Shown here: positions 52,448-61,541 of the stretch, in pieces | Position numbering within the stretch: the stretch's first letter is position 1 | Layout: every line of letters begins with the position of its first letter | Assembly: GCA_035530195.1 (NCBI GenBank) | Contig: DATKVG010000103.1 | Span: 22,381-86,380 of the forward strand | Reading direction: 5' to 3' | Length of the DNA: 64,000 bases | From: JAPLKX01 sp035530195 | GTDB lineage: Bacteria; Hydrogenedentota; Hydrogenedentia; Hydrogenedentales; SLHB01 | Made by a program: the position numbers and the translations under genes | The notes under the pieces: model-generated | The model's database searches: none | The model's input: the letters and a program-made list of their open reading frames with translations, nothing else | Told to the model about the DNA's origin: nothing

Positions 52448-53299
52448 ATGAAGAGACGCAACTTCGACCGGCTTATCCGATGGGCGATGCGCCTCGCCAC
52501 CTACTTCGTCGTGGGCGTCATCGCCTACATCCTGATCGACATCATTGTCAAAGGCCTGCCCGCCATCAATTGGCAGTTCCTCACCGGCGTGCCGCGCCGC
52601 GGCGGGGCCCAGGGCGGTATTTTTCCCGCCATCGTGGGTACGTTGTATCTGGTAGCGGGGACGGTTGTGGTGGCCCTGCCCTTGGGCATGGCGGCGGCCG
52701 TATACCTGAGCGAATACGCGCACCAGGGCCGGTTCACCCGCACCGTCCGGCTCGCCATTATCACGCTGGCCGGCGTGCCCTCGATTGTGTTTGGCTTGTT
52801 TGGCCTGGGCCTTTTCGTGCTGTTCTTCGGTTTTGGCGCGAGCATCCTGGCCGGCAGCCTCACCCTGGCCTGCATGGTTCTGCCGATCATGGTTGTCGCC
52901 AGCGAAGAAGCTTTGCGCGCCGTGCCACAATACCTGCGCGAAGGCAGCCTCGCGCTCGGCGCCGGCAAATGGCAGACGATCCAGAAAAACGTCCTGCCCT
53001 ACGCCATCCCCGGCATGATAACCGGCAGCGTACTCAGTATCGGCAGAGCCGCCGGAGAGACGGCCCCCATCCTGTTTACCGTGGCGGCCTTCTACCTGCC
53101 CAATCTGCCCAAATCCGTCTTCGACCAAGCCATGGCGCTGCCTTACCACCTCTACGTCCTGGCCACCCAGCATCCCGCCGCCGAACAAGTCCGCCCCATG
53201 CAGTACGGCACCGCCCTCGTCCTGGTGGCCATTGTCCTTGGCGTGAATCTCGGCGCAATCCTGCTGCGCATCCGTTTCAGGAAAAAATACCGATGGTAG
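52448..53299 (+). CDS. pstA: Phosphate ABC transporter permease PstA
   Basis: 283 residues. Membrane partner of PstC. The EAA loop is [26 protein letters not shown], and [32 protein letters not shown] is diagnostic. It overlaps pstB by 7 bp. Confidence 0.95.
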   Translation: MKRRNFDRLIRWAMRLATYFVVGVIAYILIDIIVKGLPAINWQFLTGVPRRGGAQGGIFPAIVGTLYLVAGTVVVALPLGMAAAVYLSEYAHQGRFTRTVRLAIITLAGVPSIVFGLFGLGLFVLFFGFGASILAGSLTLACMVLPIMVVASEEALRAVPQYLREGSLALGAGKWQTIQKNVLPYAIPGMITGSVLSIGRAAGETAPILFTVAAFYLPNLPKSVFDQAMALPYHLYVLATQHPAAEQVRPMQYGTALVLVAIVLGVNLGAILLRIRFRKKYRW

Positions 53300-54060
53300 A
53301 ACCGTTCAACCCGAAGATCCGTACTGTCGACGTCGACTTTTTCTATGGTAAGGTCCAGGCCCTGTTCAAGATCGGCCTGGAAGTTCCGGAAAAACAGGTC
53401 ACCGCGCTGATCGGCCCGTCCGGGTGCGGGAAATCCACCTTCTTGCGCACGCTCAACCGGATGAACGACATCATCGACGGCACGCGCATCGAAGGCAAAA
53501 TCACCATCGACGGCCAGGACATCTACGCCCCCGGCACAGACGTGGTCTTGCTGCGCAGGCGCGTCGGAATGGTGTTCCAGAAGTCCAACCCGTTTCCAAA
53601 GTCCGTTTTCGACAACGTCGCGTACGGCCCGCGCATCTTCGGGATGAAAGACCGGCGCCGGCTCGCCGAGATTGTCGAGCGCAGCCTCGAACGCGCCGGC
53701 CTCTGGCTCGAGGTAAAGGACCGGCTCAGGCTCAACGCCATGCAGCTTTCCGGCGGCCAGCAACAGCGGCTCTGCATCGCCCGCGCGCTCGCCGTCGACC
53801 CCGACATCCTCTTGATGGACGAACCGGCCTCCGCGCTGGATCCTCTCTCGACCTCCCGCATCGAAGACCTCATCGGCGAGTTGCGCCACAACTACACGAT
53901 CGTGATCGTCACACATAACATGCAGCAGGCCGCGCGCGTTTCCAATTACACGGCCTTCTTTTACGAAGGCCACCTTGTCGAATTCGACCAGACGGAAAAG
54001 CTGTTCACGCGGCCAACACAAAAGAGAACCCAAGACTACATCACCGGACGGTTCGGATAG
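53293..54060 (+). CDS. pstB: Phosphate ABC transporter ATPase
   Basis: 255 residues from the ATG at 53293 ([19 protein letters not shown]); the frame is open far upstream as a shadow of pstC/pstA. Walker [10 protein letters not shown] (41-49), signature LSGGQQQR, Walker [14 protein letters not shown] and switch His in [13 protein letters not shown] are all intact. Energises phosphate uptake. Confidence 0.96.
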   Translation: MVEPFNPKIRTVDVDFFYGKVQALFKIGLEVPEKQVTALIGPSGCGKSTFLRTLNRMNDIIDGTRIEGKITIDGQDIYAPGTDVVLLRRRVGMVFQKSNPFPKSVFDNVAYGPRIFGMKDRRRLAEIVERSLERAGLWLEVKDRLRLNAMQLSGGQQQRLCIARALAVDPDILLMDEPASALDPLSTSRIEDLIGELRHNYTIVIVTHNMQQAARVSNYTAFFYEGHLVEFDQTEKLFTRPTQKRTQDYITGRFG

Positions 54061-54071
54061 GAAAGACAAAA

Positions 54072-54752
54072 ATGACGCTCCATTTTCAGCGGGAAATCGA
54101 ACGGCTCAAGACCAATTTGCTGTCACTGAGCGCACTCGTCGAAGACACGCTCCATCGCGCCATCACCGCCCTCCGGGAAAGAGACGGCGCACTCGCCCGC
54201 ATCATCATAGACAACGACCCCGACATCGACCTGCGTGAAGTCGACATCGAAGAGGAATGCCAGAAGATTCTCGCCTTACACCAGCCCGTCGCGCACGACC
54301 TCCGGTTCCTGATCGCCTGCCTCAAGATCAATGCCGAACTCGAACGCATTGGCGATGCCGCCGTCAACATCGCCGAGCGCGTCGTCTTTCTCGTCACTCA
54401 GGAACCGATTGAAGTCCCCTTTGATTATATGGGCATGGCCAACAAGGCCGAACTCATGCTGCACAACAGCCTCGATGCCCTCGTCAACCTGAACGTCAGC
54501 CTCGCGTACGACGTTATCGACGCGGACGACGAAGTCGACGCATACAACCGCGACGCCTACGTCCAAATCGAAAAATGCATCCAGAAAAACCCAACGCTCG
54601 CCAGTTGCTACACCCACCTCCTCGGCATCTCACGCCACATCGAGCGAATCGCCGATCACGCCACAAATATCGCCGAAGACGTCGTCTACCTCATCGAAGG
54701 AACCATCATCCGCCACCGAACAGAGGAATACCGCCCAACACCAGGAAAATGA
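54072..54752 (+). CDS. phoU: Phosphate signalling/uptake regulator PhoU
   Basis: 226 residues, all helical, with the two tandem PhoU repeats each carrying an acidic E/D-x3-D metal motif (GDAAVNIAERV and ADHATNIAEDVVYL). Works with Pst and a PhoR-type kinase to report phosphate status. Neither phoB nor phoR is in this window. Last gene of the operon. Confidence 0.95.
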   Translation: MTLHFQREIERLKTNLLSLSALVEDTLHRAITALRERDGALARIIIDNDPDIDLREVDIEEECQKILALHQPVAHDLRFLIACLKINAELERIGDAAVNIAERVVFLVTQEPIEVPFDYMGMANKAELMLHNSLDALVNLNVSLAYDVIDADDEVDAYNRDAYVQIEKCIQKNPTLASCYTHLLGISRHIERIADHATNIAEDVVYLIEGTIIRHRTEEYRPTPGK

Positions 54753-54765
54753 ACTGACGCCCGCT

Positions 54766-55659
54766 CTACTTGCCGGCCAGAATCAAGTCGATTCTCCCTG
54801 AGAGGTCGCGCAGATAAGTTTCGTCGCCGCCCGAGAGTTCTGGCGTCACGTAGCCTTCATAACCCACTTCGGCGAGCGCCGCCCGCACCTCGGGCCAGTT
54901 CACGTCGCCGTCACGCAGGTTCTTCCACTCATACCCCTTGGATTTGAAGTCTTTCAGGTGGATTTTCACGATCCGCTTGCCCAGCGTCCGGATCCAATCC
55001 TGCGGGTAACCAAAGATGACCACGTTGCCCACGTCAAAATACGCACGAAGCCACGGATTCTCGAACTCGTCCACGTACCGGGCGAACTCGATCGGGCTCA
55101 ACAGGAACTTGTTCCAGACGTTCTCGACCGCAACAATGACCTCGAGTTCCTCGGCCAGCGGAAGCACTTTCCGGATATTCGCCTGCGACCGCTCGTACGC
55201 CTCCACGTAACGCACACGCTCATTCACCACCGCCGGGACCAACAGCATCGCCGTCGCACCCATCGCCTTCGTGCTTCGCAGGCCCGCCTCGATCGCCTTC
55301 AGCCCCTTCTCCGCCACCGCCTCTTTCGGATCGGACATCGGAGCGTTCCAACCCCCGTACGACACCGAGTGAATCTCCACGCCCGCCGCACGCGCCGTCT
55401 CGCCAAGTTTCGCCGACGCGTCGAGGTCCATCGGATACGCCTCGATTCCCTCAAACCCGCATTTCTTCGCCAGCGCAAACTTCTCAGAGTCCGGCAGCTC
55501 CTTTGGAAGCATGTTGATCTGGATGGCCTTTTTCAGCCCCCCCTGTTGCGCGCTCGCGGTCGAAAATGTTCCCGCTACCGGTCCCGCAACGCCCGCTACC
55601 AGTGTGGCCGCGGCCGTTTGCCTCAAGAAATCGCGACGCCCGAATCTTGCTGTGCTCAT
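54766..55659 (-). CDS. Tat-exported sugar phosphate isomerase/epimerase-like protein
   Basis: 297 residues from the ATG at 55659, which gives a twin-arginine leader (FGRRDFLRQTAAATLVAGVAG). The remainder is an AP-endonuclease-type TIM barrel (GFEGIEAYPMDLDASAKLGETARAAGVEIHSVSYGGW; AVENVWNKFLLSP; AYFDVGNVVIFGYPQDW; KIHLKDFKSKGYEW; YVTPELSGG). Metal ligands E, D, H and E of the family appear present. Likely a sugar isomerase or epimerase outside the cytoplasm, similar in style to the other Tat sugar enzymes here. Confidence 0.88.
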   Translation of the reverse strand: MSTARFGRRDFLRQTAAATLVAGVAGPVAGTFSTASAQQGGLKKAIQINMLPKELPDSEKFALAKKCGFEGIEAYPMDLDASAKLGETARAAGVEIHSVSYGGWNAPMSDPKEAVAEKGLKAIEAGLRSTKAMGATAMLLVPAVVNERVRYVEAYERSQANIRKVLPLAEELEVIVAVENVWNKFLLSPIEFARYVDEFENPWLRAYFDVGNVVIFGYPQDWIRTLGKRIVKIHLKDFKSKGYEWKNLRDGDVNWPEVRAALAEVGYEGYVTPELSGGDETYLRDLSGRIDLILAGK

Positions 55660-55820
55660 GCGTGATCCTCTCGGTTTGCGCTGTCCTGTCCCGTGTTCCC
55701 GCCAGCGCACACGCATAGCCTACGCACTTTGCCGGTTCCGATCAACAGCGTGATGAAACCTCCGCCGCGTCCCATCCGCGGCGGAGGTTGTCTGTCTTTG
55801 ATCTTGGCTTGCTGGACCGG

Positions 55821-56204
55821 TCAGCCCCGCGGCCGACGGACAACCTTGATGCGGACCGGCGCTATCCCGTCACGGATCATATCCAGATCTTCTGCGGCCG
55901 CTTTCGACAAGTCTATGATGCGTCCCCGTATGAAAGGGCCACGGTCATTGACGTAGACAACCGTTTCGCGCCCATTGTCGCGCCGTTTCACCCGAACCAC
56001 CGATCCGAACGGCAACTTCTTGTGGGCGGCCGTTTTCTTGTGGAAGTCGAACCGTTCCCCCGAAGCCGTCGTCCGGCCCTGGTATTCTTCGCCATACCAC
56101 GACGCCAGCCCCTTCTCCCGGTATCCGCCAAGCGTGCCGCACCCGCAAACTAAAAAAAGAAAAAGGGGCGCGCAAAAAAACGCGCCCCCGACTTGGATCT
56201 TCAT
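55821..56204 (-). CDS. rlpA: RlpA-like septal/cell-wall lipoprotein
   Basis: 127 residues. A lipobox-type end VCGC (C22) follows a hydrophobic signal. The double-psi beta-barrel has GLASWYGEEYQGRTTASGERFD and VNDRGPFIRGRIIDLSKAAAE with the catalytic Asp and His region (HKKLPFGSVVRV). RlpA proteins cleave glycan strands lacking stem peptides. No SPOR domain. Starts 4 bp after the flgM stop, so it is co-transcribed with flgM, an uncommon pairing. Confidence 0.92.
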   Translation of the reverse strand: MKIQVGGAFFCAPLFLFLVCGCGTLGGYREKGLASWYGEEYQGRTTASGERFDFHKKTAAHKKLPFGSVVRVKRRDNGRETVVYVNDRGPFIRGRIIDLSKAAAEDLDMIRDGIAPVRIKVVRRPRG

Positions 56205-56208
56205 GAGG

Positions 56209-56502
56209 TCAAGGCAGATACTTGCTTATCTTTTCAGCCACTTTCGCCACGACGTCAGGGTTCCTGTAATCGCCGCGGCGCAAATTCTCTCGAGCCGACT
56301 CAACCCGCTCAGACCGGACGTCTGCCGCCTCGTTCGCTTCCTGCACCAACTGCGTAAGTCGTACTGCCGCCTGGGCTTCTGAACTTATTACGACTCCGTC
56401 TTGCGCCGCGGTGGCCGCCTCACGCTCGCGCGCGTCCCGCACCTTCGCTGGTCGCTCCGGCGTTGGCTCGGGTACCCCGCCAATCCCGTGTATAGCAACC
56501 AT
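56209..56502 (-). CDS. flgM: FlgM-family anti-sigma-28 factor
   Basis: 97 residues. Begins MVAIHGIGGVPEPTPE, is disordered and charged to about residue 35, then has DGVVISSEAQAAVRLTQLVQ and ADVRSERVESARENLRRGDY followed by VVAKVAEKISKYL, the C-terminal sigma-binding helices of FlgM. FlgM holds FliA (sigma-28) inactive until the flagellar hook is finished and it is exported. Preceded by a sigma-28-type promoter, implying feedback control. AAGGAGA ribosome-binding site. No other flagellar gene is in the window. Confidence 0.88.
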   Translation of the reverse strand: MVAIHGIGGVPEPTPERPAKVRDAREREAATAAQDGVVISSEAQAAVRLTQLVQEANEAADVRSERVESARENLRRGDYRNPDVVAKVAEKISKYLP

Positions 56503-57125
56503 AACGCCTCTCCTTAACCAACCAATACTTCAGCCTTGTCTCTACTATCGGCACAATTCTACTAAAACTTTAGCCTTCACCATTATACGCCAAGTCCCGC
56601 GGAAAAAGTCACCCCGCCGCCAAAAAACTTCCTGATCCGCTCCCCTGACACCCGACGACCGTAAGCGGCGTCTTCACCGCCTTAGCATTGAGCCACAAAG
56701 GCTTACAGCGGCCAGGCCCAATGCCCTATCAACACGCTTCCGTGCTTTTCCCAGATCATCACCCCCGGCCTCCACCACCCATTGGGGCCATTGCCCTCTC
56801 AGGCTGTCTTGTATCTGTTCAAAAAACCTCTTAAATCTATTGCTATTCGTAGGGCATTTTCGATATAGTATACACAATTACTCTGGGGATAGTTAACATG
56901 TCAGCGCCGGGACGCACGGCCAGCAAAAATTCGGCTTGGCTGCCAGTGGCTCAACTCACGCATCCACTACAAAAGCCACAACGTCCCGGATGTTGGTGGT
57001 GTGGGACATCTCTTGACGGCCAAACACAGAACTGATATAGTTATTCAATAAAAAACCGGATTCTTGGATTTTTGCCTACTGGCGCACGGCAGGCGCTAGC
57101 ATGCACCGAGGCAAGGGGCGCACTT
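56503..57125. other. Region between flgM and the response regulator gene
   Basis: Holds the flgM promoter. The rest (56600-57125) has no convincing gene. A possible 67-codon frame on the minus strand (56674-56877) has only a TTG start and no family likeness. ATATAGTATAC near 56864 and GATATAGTTATTCAATAA near 57033 are AT-rich sites that could belong to the response regulator promoter. Confidence 0.55.
56545..56572 (-). promoter_or_regulatory. Sigma-28 type promoter of flgM
   Basis: On the minus strand TAAAGTTT-N12-GCCGATAG, one base longer in spacing than consensus and one mismatch. It lies 42 bp upstream of the flgM ATG. Confidence 0.75.
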
Positions 57126-57737
57126 ATGAGAGGTAAAGTATTTACGAGCGGTGAGGTGGCATCTATCTGCGGAGTTTCACCGGATACCGTGTCGCGATGG
57201 TTCGACCTCGGGCAGATCGAGGGATACCGGCTCGGGCCGGGCGGAGACCGCCGAATTCCCTACGACAGCCTGAAAAAATTCATGATCAGCCACGGCATCC
57301 CGCTGGACCGGTTCGAAGAGGGCGAGCACCGGATCCTCGTCGTTGACGACGACCCCTACTACCTCGACATCATTCCCGCCGCGCTCAACCGAAGCGGTGA
57401 GTACAACGTTATGACGGCTTCCACCGGGTTCGATGCCGGCGCGCTCGTCGTCCAGCACAACCCCAACCTCGTCATCCTCGACATCCACCTCTCCGACGCC
57501 GACGGCCGAATGGTGTGCAGCCGGATCAAAGACCGGCCCGAAACCAGCAACAGCCGCGTTCTCGCCATCTCCGGCTTCATCGAGGACGAAGAGGCCCGGC
57601 AACTGGTTTCGTACGGGTTCGACGGCTACCTCAAAAAACCGTTCGGGATTTCAGAACTGGTCGAGCAGGTCAACCGCCTGCTCGAAATGCCCAACGCCAA
57701 GGTGGCCCGGCCACGCAGGAACATCCGCGCATCGTAA
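57126..57737 (+). CDS. HTH-response regulator (excisionase/MerR-type HTH plus receiver)
   Basis: 203 residues from the ATG at 57126. Residues 4-60 form a BldC/excisionase-type winged helix (FTSGEVASICGVSPDTVSRWFDLGQIEGYRLGPGGDRRI). Residues 68-190 are a receiver domain with D73-D75, phosphorylation site D119 (LVILDIHLSD), S149 and K171 (LKKPFG). The DNA-binding part is N-terminal, the reverse of the common order. No histidine kinase is adjacent. Confidence 0.92.
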   Translation: MRGKVFTSGEVASICGVSPDTVSRWFDLGQIEGYRLGPGGDRRIPYDSLKKFMISHGIPLDRFEEGEHRILVVDDDPYYLDIIPAALNRSGEYNVMTASTGFDAGALVVQHNPNLVILDIHLSDADGRMVCSRIKDRPETSNSRVLAISGFIEDEEARQLVSYGFDGYLKKPFGISELVEQVNRLLEMPNAKVARPRRNIRAS

Positions 57738-57753
57738 ACCGGCCCGCCTGCGG

Positions 57754-58728
57754 CTACCGTTCCGGCTTGGCCTCCCGCGTCATCAGGCTCGTCACCACCT
57801 CGCGCACATCCGCCCCGTCAAAAAGCACCGAATAAACCGCACGCGTGATCGGCATCTCGACCCCGTGCCGCGCCGCCAAATCGCGCGCCGACCGTGTCGT
57901 TCGGACCCCCTCCGCCACCATCGGCGAGGACGACTGGATCCGTTCCAAATCCCACCCCAGGGCTATCTTTTCCCCTACGGCCCGGTTCCTCGAGTGCCGG
58001 CTGGCACAGGTGACGATCAAGTCGCCCATACCGCTCAGGCCCGAAAACGTCAGCGGATCCGCACCTATCGCCATCCCAACCCGGGCGATCTCCGCCAACC
58101 CCCGCGTGATCAGCGCCGCCTTCGCGTTGTCCCCCAGCCCCAACCCGTCACACGCACCAGCCGCTATTGCGATTACGTTTTTCAGCGAACCCCCCAGTTC
58201 GACCCCCACCACGTCCGGGCTCGTGTACACCCGAAACACCGGCGACATAAACGCCCGCTGAACCGTCTCGCACGCCGCCTGGTCTTTCCCCGCCGCCACC
58301 ACCGACGCCAGCAAGTCCCGCCCCACTTCCTCCGCGTGGCTCGGCCCCGACAACGCCACAATCGGCCCGCCGCCACCCGTCTCCTCCAGCACCTGGCTCA
58401 TCCGCAGCAACGTCCCATTCTCAATGCCTTTGGCGACACTGACCCGGATCGTCTTCGGCGACAGCGCGTGATCGCGCGCTATGGCCCGCATCGCGTGCGA
58501 CGGCACCGCCAGCACCGCGATCTCGACATCCGGGTCGACGGCCTGGCACACGTCCACCGACGCCGGCAACAATACGCCCGGCAAAAGCACCGGATTTTGC
58601 CGCGTCTCGCGAAGTGCGGCCGGATTGTCTTCATCCCTGCACCACAGCCGGACCTCATGCCCGTTCAGCGCCAACAGCCGCGCCAGCGCTAGACCCCATC
58701 CGCCCGCGCCAACTATTTGTATATACAT
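57754..58728 (-). CDS. gpsA: Glycerol-3-phosphate dehydrogenase [NAD(P)+]
   Basis: Makes sn-glycerol 3-phosphate for phospholipids. 324 residues from the ATG at 58728 (MYIQIVGAGGWGLALARLL); an ATG three codons upstream is possible. GAGGWG binds NAD(P), VSVAKGIENGT and ALSGPSHAEEV are family signatures, and the catalytic Lys lies in GGSLKNVIAIAAG. FSGLSGMGDLIVTC completes the set. Confidence 0.96.
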   Translation of the reverse strand: MYIQIVGAGGWGLALARLLALNGHEVRLWCRDEDNPAALRETRQNPVLLPGVLLPASVDVCQAVDPDVEIAVLAVPSHAMRAIARDHALSPKTIRVSVAKGIENGTLLRMSQVLEETGGGGPIVALSGPSHAEEVGRDLLASVVAAGKDQAACETVQRAFMSPVFRVYTSPDVVGVELGGSLKNVIAIAAGACDGLGLGDNAKAALITRGLAEIARVGMAIGADPLTFSGLSGMGDLIVTCASRHSRNRAVGEKIALGWDLERIQSSSPMVAEGVRTTRSARDLAARHGVEMPITRAVYSVLFDGADVREVVTSLMTREAKPER

Positions 58729-58856
58729 GCCGGCCATTTTACCCGCCCAACTTCCCCAAAATCGACTCACCTGAACCACGGAACATTCCTCTGCCCCTTG
58801 TGTTTCAACAACGGCAGGGCTTCTGTATACTGTTGCCGGACCCGGGAGTATCCTCT

Positions 58857-60083
58857 ATGAACAAGACGGCTATCGCCGCCATCATCGGTCTTTCCTGCCT
58901 CCTGGCCATCCAAACCTGCCGCTTACACCGGGTTACAGAACAAACACACGCCGCGCCAGCACTCGCATCAAAAGCGCACGCCGGTACCGGCGCCGGGCTC
59001 ACCGTCTCCGCCGAAGCCGCTGCCGATCCGGATGCAATTCTCCAAGACGAAGAAAAGCAGCGGTTGGATTCCTATCTCGAGAAGATCGAGCGGCGAGATG
59101 CCGAGGCTGAACACAAGGCCGACAAAACTGCCGGCCAATCCGGTTCTACCGGGCCCGATGCGACCTCCGATTCGGGCAAACTCGGTAAAAAAGCCCGGAA
59201 ACTGGCAACTCGAGTGGCCGCGGCCGGGGCCGCGGAGGACAATGACACCCCGGCTGCCGAGAGCAAGCGAAAAACCGCCAACGTACAAAGGCTGCTAAAA
59301 CAGGCCAAGGAAGCCATGGAACAGGGCGACTACCAGGGTGCCCTGGATCTCCTGAACCAAAGCATCCAGAGCGATCCCGCCAACAGGGACAGCTACCGCA
59401 AACTGGCCAAACTCTACAGCACCCTGGGCATGTCCGAGGAAGAACTCCAAACCTACGCCGACTGGAGCGCGCAGCGGCCCGACGACGCCAGCCCGTACTA
59501 CCAGCAGGCCCGGCTGCTCGCTTCGCTGGGCCGCCGCGAGGAAGCACTCCCCTACCTGGATCGGTTTCAGCAAATGACGAGCGGCGAACCCGCGGCGTAT
59601 CCGATGGCCGCGTCGCTCTACAGGCGGCTCAACATGCGCGCCGAGGAAGGCGCCATGCTTCAAACCTGGGCTTCAACCGTGCCAAACTCCCCCGACGCCC
59701 ACCGCGCGCTCGCCCAGTACTATGCCAGGAATGGCGACCGGGTCGGCGCGGCCACCGAATTCGAGACGCTTGTCCAGCTCACCCCCGACAATTCCCGCGC
59801 ATACCGCGAACTTGCCCAGGCCTACCAGCGCATCCAGCAGTTCGAGGCCGCCCAAAACGCCTTGGTCACCGCTGTCAACCTCCAGCCGGACAACATCCAA
59901 CTGCGGATGCAACTCGCCCAAGCCTACCGCCAGAGCGGCGCCACCGACGCCGCCCTCCAGACCTACTACGAAATCCTGGCGGCCGCGCCCGAAAGCCCCG
60001 AGGCCTTCCGGGCGGAGCGGGCCATCATCCGCATCGAGCAGCAAGCCCAGCAAACCGCCAAGCCCAAACGCGCCCAACCCTGA
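58857..60083 (+). CDS. Membrane-anchored TPR-repeat protein
   Basis: 408 residues from the ATG at 58857 (MNKTAIAAIIGLSCLLAIQ), which opens a signal anchor. A low-complexity charged segment (residues 50-140, with Lys/Glu-rich helices) is followed by at least six TPRs from about residue 145 (AKEAMEQGDYQGALDLLNQSIQSDP onwards) to about 395. A scaffold for protein contacts in the periplasm; partners unknown. The HAD gene follows 9 bp later. Confidence 0.88.
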   Translation: MNKTAIAAIIGLSCLLAIQTCRLHRVTEQTHAAPALASKAHAGTGAGLTVSAEAAADPDAILQDEEKQRLDSYLEKIERRDAEAEHKADKTAGQSGSTGPDATSDSGKLGKKARKLATRVAAAGAAEDNDTPAAESKRKTANVQRLLKQAKEAMEQGDYQGALDLLNQSIQSDPANRDSYRKLAKLYSTLGMSEEELQTYADWSAQRPDDASPYYQQARLLASLGRREEALPYLDRFQQMTSGEPAAYPMAASLYRRLNMRAEEGAMLQTWASTVPNSPDAHRALAQYYARNGDRVGAATEFETLVQLTPDNSRAYRELAQAYQRIQQFEAAQNALVTAVNLQPDNIQLRMQLAQAYRQSGATDAALQTYYEILAAAPESPEAFRAERAIIRIEQQAQQTAKPKRAQP

Positions 60084-60092
60084 GAAAAAAAC

Positions 60093-60827
60093 ATGGGCTG
60101 CCCGTACAAAGCCGTCCTGTTCGATGTCGGACAGACCCTGATCTGCACCGCTAGATCCGTCGGCGAAGTCTACGCCGAAACCGCCGCCCGGTTCGGCGTG
60201 CATGTCCCGCCCGAAACACTTAACGAAACCTTCAGGCAGCTTTGGACGGAGCGGCGCAACTCCCTCCACGCCGGAACAAACGAACAACTCGAGCGCCAGT
60301 GGTGGTACGACCTCGTCGCCGACTCGTTTGCCTGCGCCGGCCTCCACTGCGAGCCGCCAAGACAACAGTTTCAAGCACGGTTCGACAGCTTTTTTGACGA
60401 ATTGTTCGACATTTTCACACGCCCCGAGACCTGGTGCGTGTTCGAAGACGTTCTCCCCGCACTCGACAAGCTGCGCGCGATGAGTCTCCGGCTGGTCGTG
60501 GTTTCCAACTGGGATTCGCGCCTCGAGGTCCTTCTGCGGCGGCTCGGCCTCTCGGCGCAGTTCGAATTCGTCCTGACATCGGCACGCGCAGGGTATCGCA
60601 AACCCGATCCCAGGATTTTCGAAGCCGCCCTGGCCCGCCTGCGCCTCGAAGCGGGCGACGCGGCACATGTTGGCGATTCTTACGAAGATGATTTCGTGGG
60701 AGCAACCAACGCCGGCATCAGGCCTATCCTGATCGACCGCCACCGGCGGGGTCCCGCCGGCGTCCCCGCAATCCGCTCGCTGAATGAACTACCCGAGCTC
60801 CTAAGCGGCGACGGCGTAGCCGGATAA
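60093..60827 (+). CDS. HAD-superfamily hydrolase (HDHD3/REG-2-like)
   Basis: 244 residues. Motif I is D11-V-G13-Q-T-L: the nucleophile Asp is present and the second position is Gly, as in REG-2-like members. Motif II LVVVSNWDSR, motif III YRKPDPRIFEAAL with Lys, and motif IV HVGDSYEDDFVGATNAG follow. Probably a small-molecule phosphatase; substrate unknown. Likely co-transcribed with the TPR gene. Confidence 0.9.
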   Translation: MGCPYKAVLFDVGQTLICTARSVGEVYAETAARFGVHVPPETLNETFRQLWTERRNSLHAGTNEQLERQWWYDLVADSFACAGLHCEPPRQQFQARFDSFFDELFDIFTRPETWCVFEDVLPALDKLRAMSLRLVVVSNWDSRLEVLLRRLGLSAQFEFVLTSARAGYRKPDPRIFEAALARLRLEAGDAAHVGDSYEDDFVGATNAGIRPILIDRHRRGPAGVPAIRSLNELPELLSGDGVAG

Positions 60828-60832
60828 ACCAC

Positions 60833-61090
60833 CTACTCGAGCTGCGCCAGCGGGATCGCCTCGTCGATCAGCATTACCGGGATGTCGTCCCGGATCGGAT
60901 ACATGTACGCCCCGTCTTCCCGCACAAGGCCGCCGTCCAGTTTCCCCTCGACAACAGCCCCAGCTCGGTTCGTCAGTTTCCGCCCCTCGATGGCCGCGTT
61001 CGCCTTCGCCACCAGATCCGCGTCCGCAAGCCGCACCGGCGTCTTGTTTTCCGGGCAAACCAGAATCTCCAGCAGTTCAGGATGAACCAT
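60833..61090 (-). CDS. Trm112-family small protein
   Basis: 85 residues from the ATG at 61090. HPELLEILVCPENKTPV and YPIRDDIPVMLIDEAIPL are the two ends of the Trm112/UPF0434 fold. Only one cysteine of the usual CPxC metal pair is present (C12). In bacteria such proteins can act as small partners of methyltransferases. Converges with the HAD gene. Confidence 0.88.
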   Translation of the reverse strand: MVHPELLEILVCPENKTPVRLADADLVAKANAAIEGRKLTNRAGAVVEGKLDGGLVREDGAYMYPIRDDIPVMLIDEAIPLAQLE

Positions 61091-61319
61091 GATCAAAAGT
61101 CTCCACTCAAAACCTCCCACTATTCTAACGTCCCCGGCCAGGGAAGTAAAAAAAGTCTGGTCCAGGCGTCTCGCCTGCTTCTTTGGGATGTGCAGGCGGC
61201 ACGCCCCAACAGGCCAATTCGACGCTAAGGGTTCATACGTTTTAACTTAACACAGTTTGAACCCTAATAATATAATCGCCCGGCGTGCAAAAAACATCCC
61301 CCCGACCGTTCTTTTTTGC

Positions 61320-61348
61320 TTGACAGTTCTACATATGTGGCCTATGAT
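61320..61348 (+). promoter_or_regulatory. Sigma-70 promoter of the prepilin-like gene
   Basis: TTGACA-N17-TATGAT: perfect -35, ideal spacing, one mismatch in the -10. Expected start of transcription about 61355. Confidence 0.85.
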
Positions 61349-61359
61349 ACGAACGAGAG

Positions 61360-61432
61360 ATCTGGGCTGTCGGGAATTGGCTTCAAGTAAAACATGCGCC
61401 GTGGGTGCAAGTCCGAAAAGCCGCAGCCCTCG
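61360..61432 (+). ncRNA. Structured 5' leader, candidate cis-regulatory RNA
   Basis: Three nested stems: GGGCTG/CAGCCC (61364-61369 with 61424-61429), GGCTT/AAGCC (61379-61383 with 61418-61422) and TGCGCC/GGTGCA around a GTG loop. No known riboswitch consensus is clearly matched; GGTGCAAGTCC faintly recalls the cobalamin class. Confidence 0.4.
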
Positions 61433-61541
61433 ATCGGCATGGGCGCACAGAAAGGAGGCTAACGGGGTAAATATCGTTAATTGCGTCTAGTTTGGACCAA
61501 GAATAATTTCTGATAAGAACATGGGAAAGGGAGGTCTTAAA

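Larger units (their letters stand above)
61091..61541. other. Leader region of the prepilin-like gene
   Basis: No protein gene. Contains a strong sigma-70 promoter (61320-61348) and, downstream, a structured leader of about 185 nt (61355-61541). Confidence 0.7.

Noticed and set aside
51727..53292. Long plus-strand frame running through pstC and pstA into pstB
   Set aside because: Its upstream part is rich in Arg/His/Gly/Pro and is an off-frame reading of pstC and pstA; only the part from 53293 (PstB) is real.
56674..56877. 67-codon minus-strand frame between flgM and the response regulator
   Set aside because: Only a TTG start, no clear ribosome-binding site and no recognisable family; kept as a weak possibility only.
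61360..61432. Cobalamin riboswitch
   Set aside because: GGTGCAAGTCC resembles a B12-box neighbour, but the rest of the conserved core is missing and the downstream gene has no link to cobalamin.
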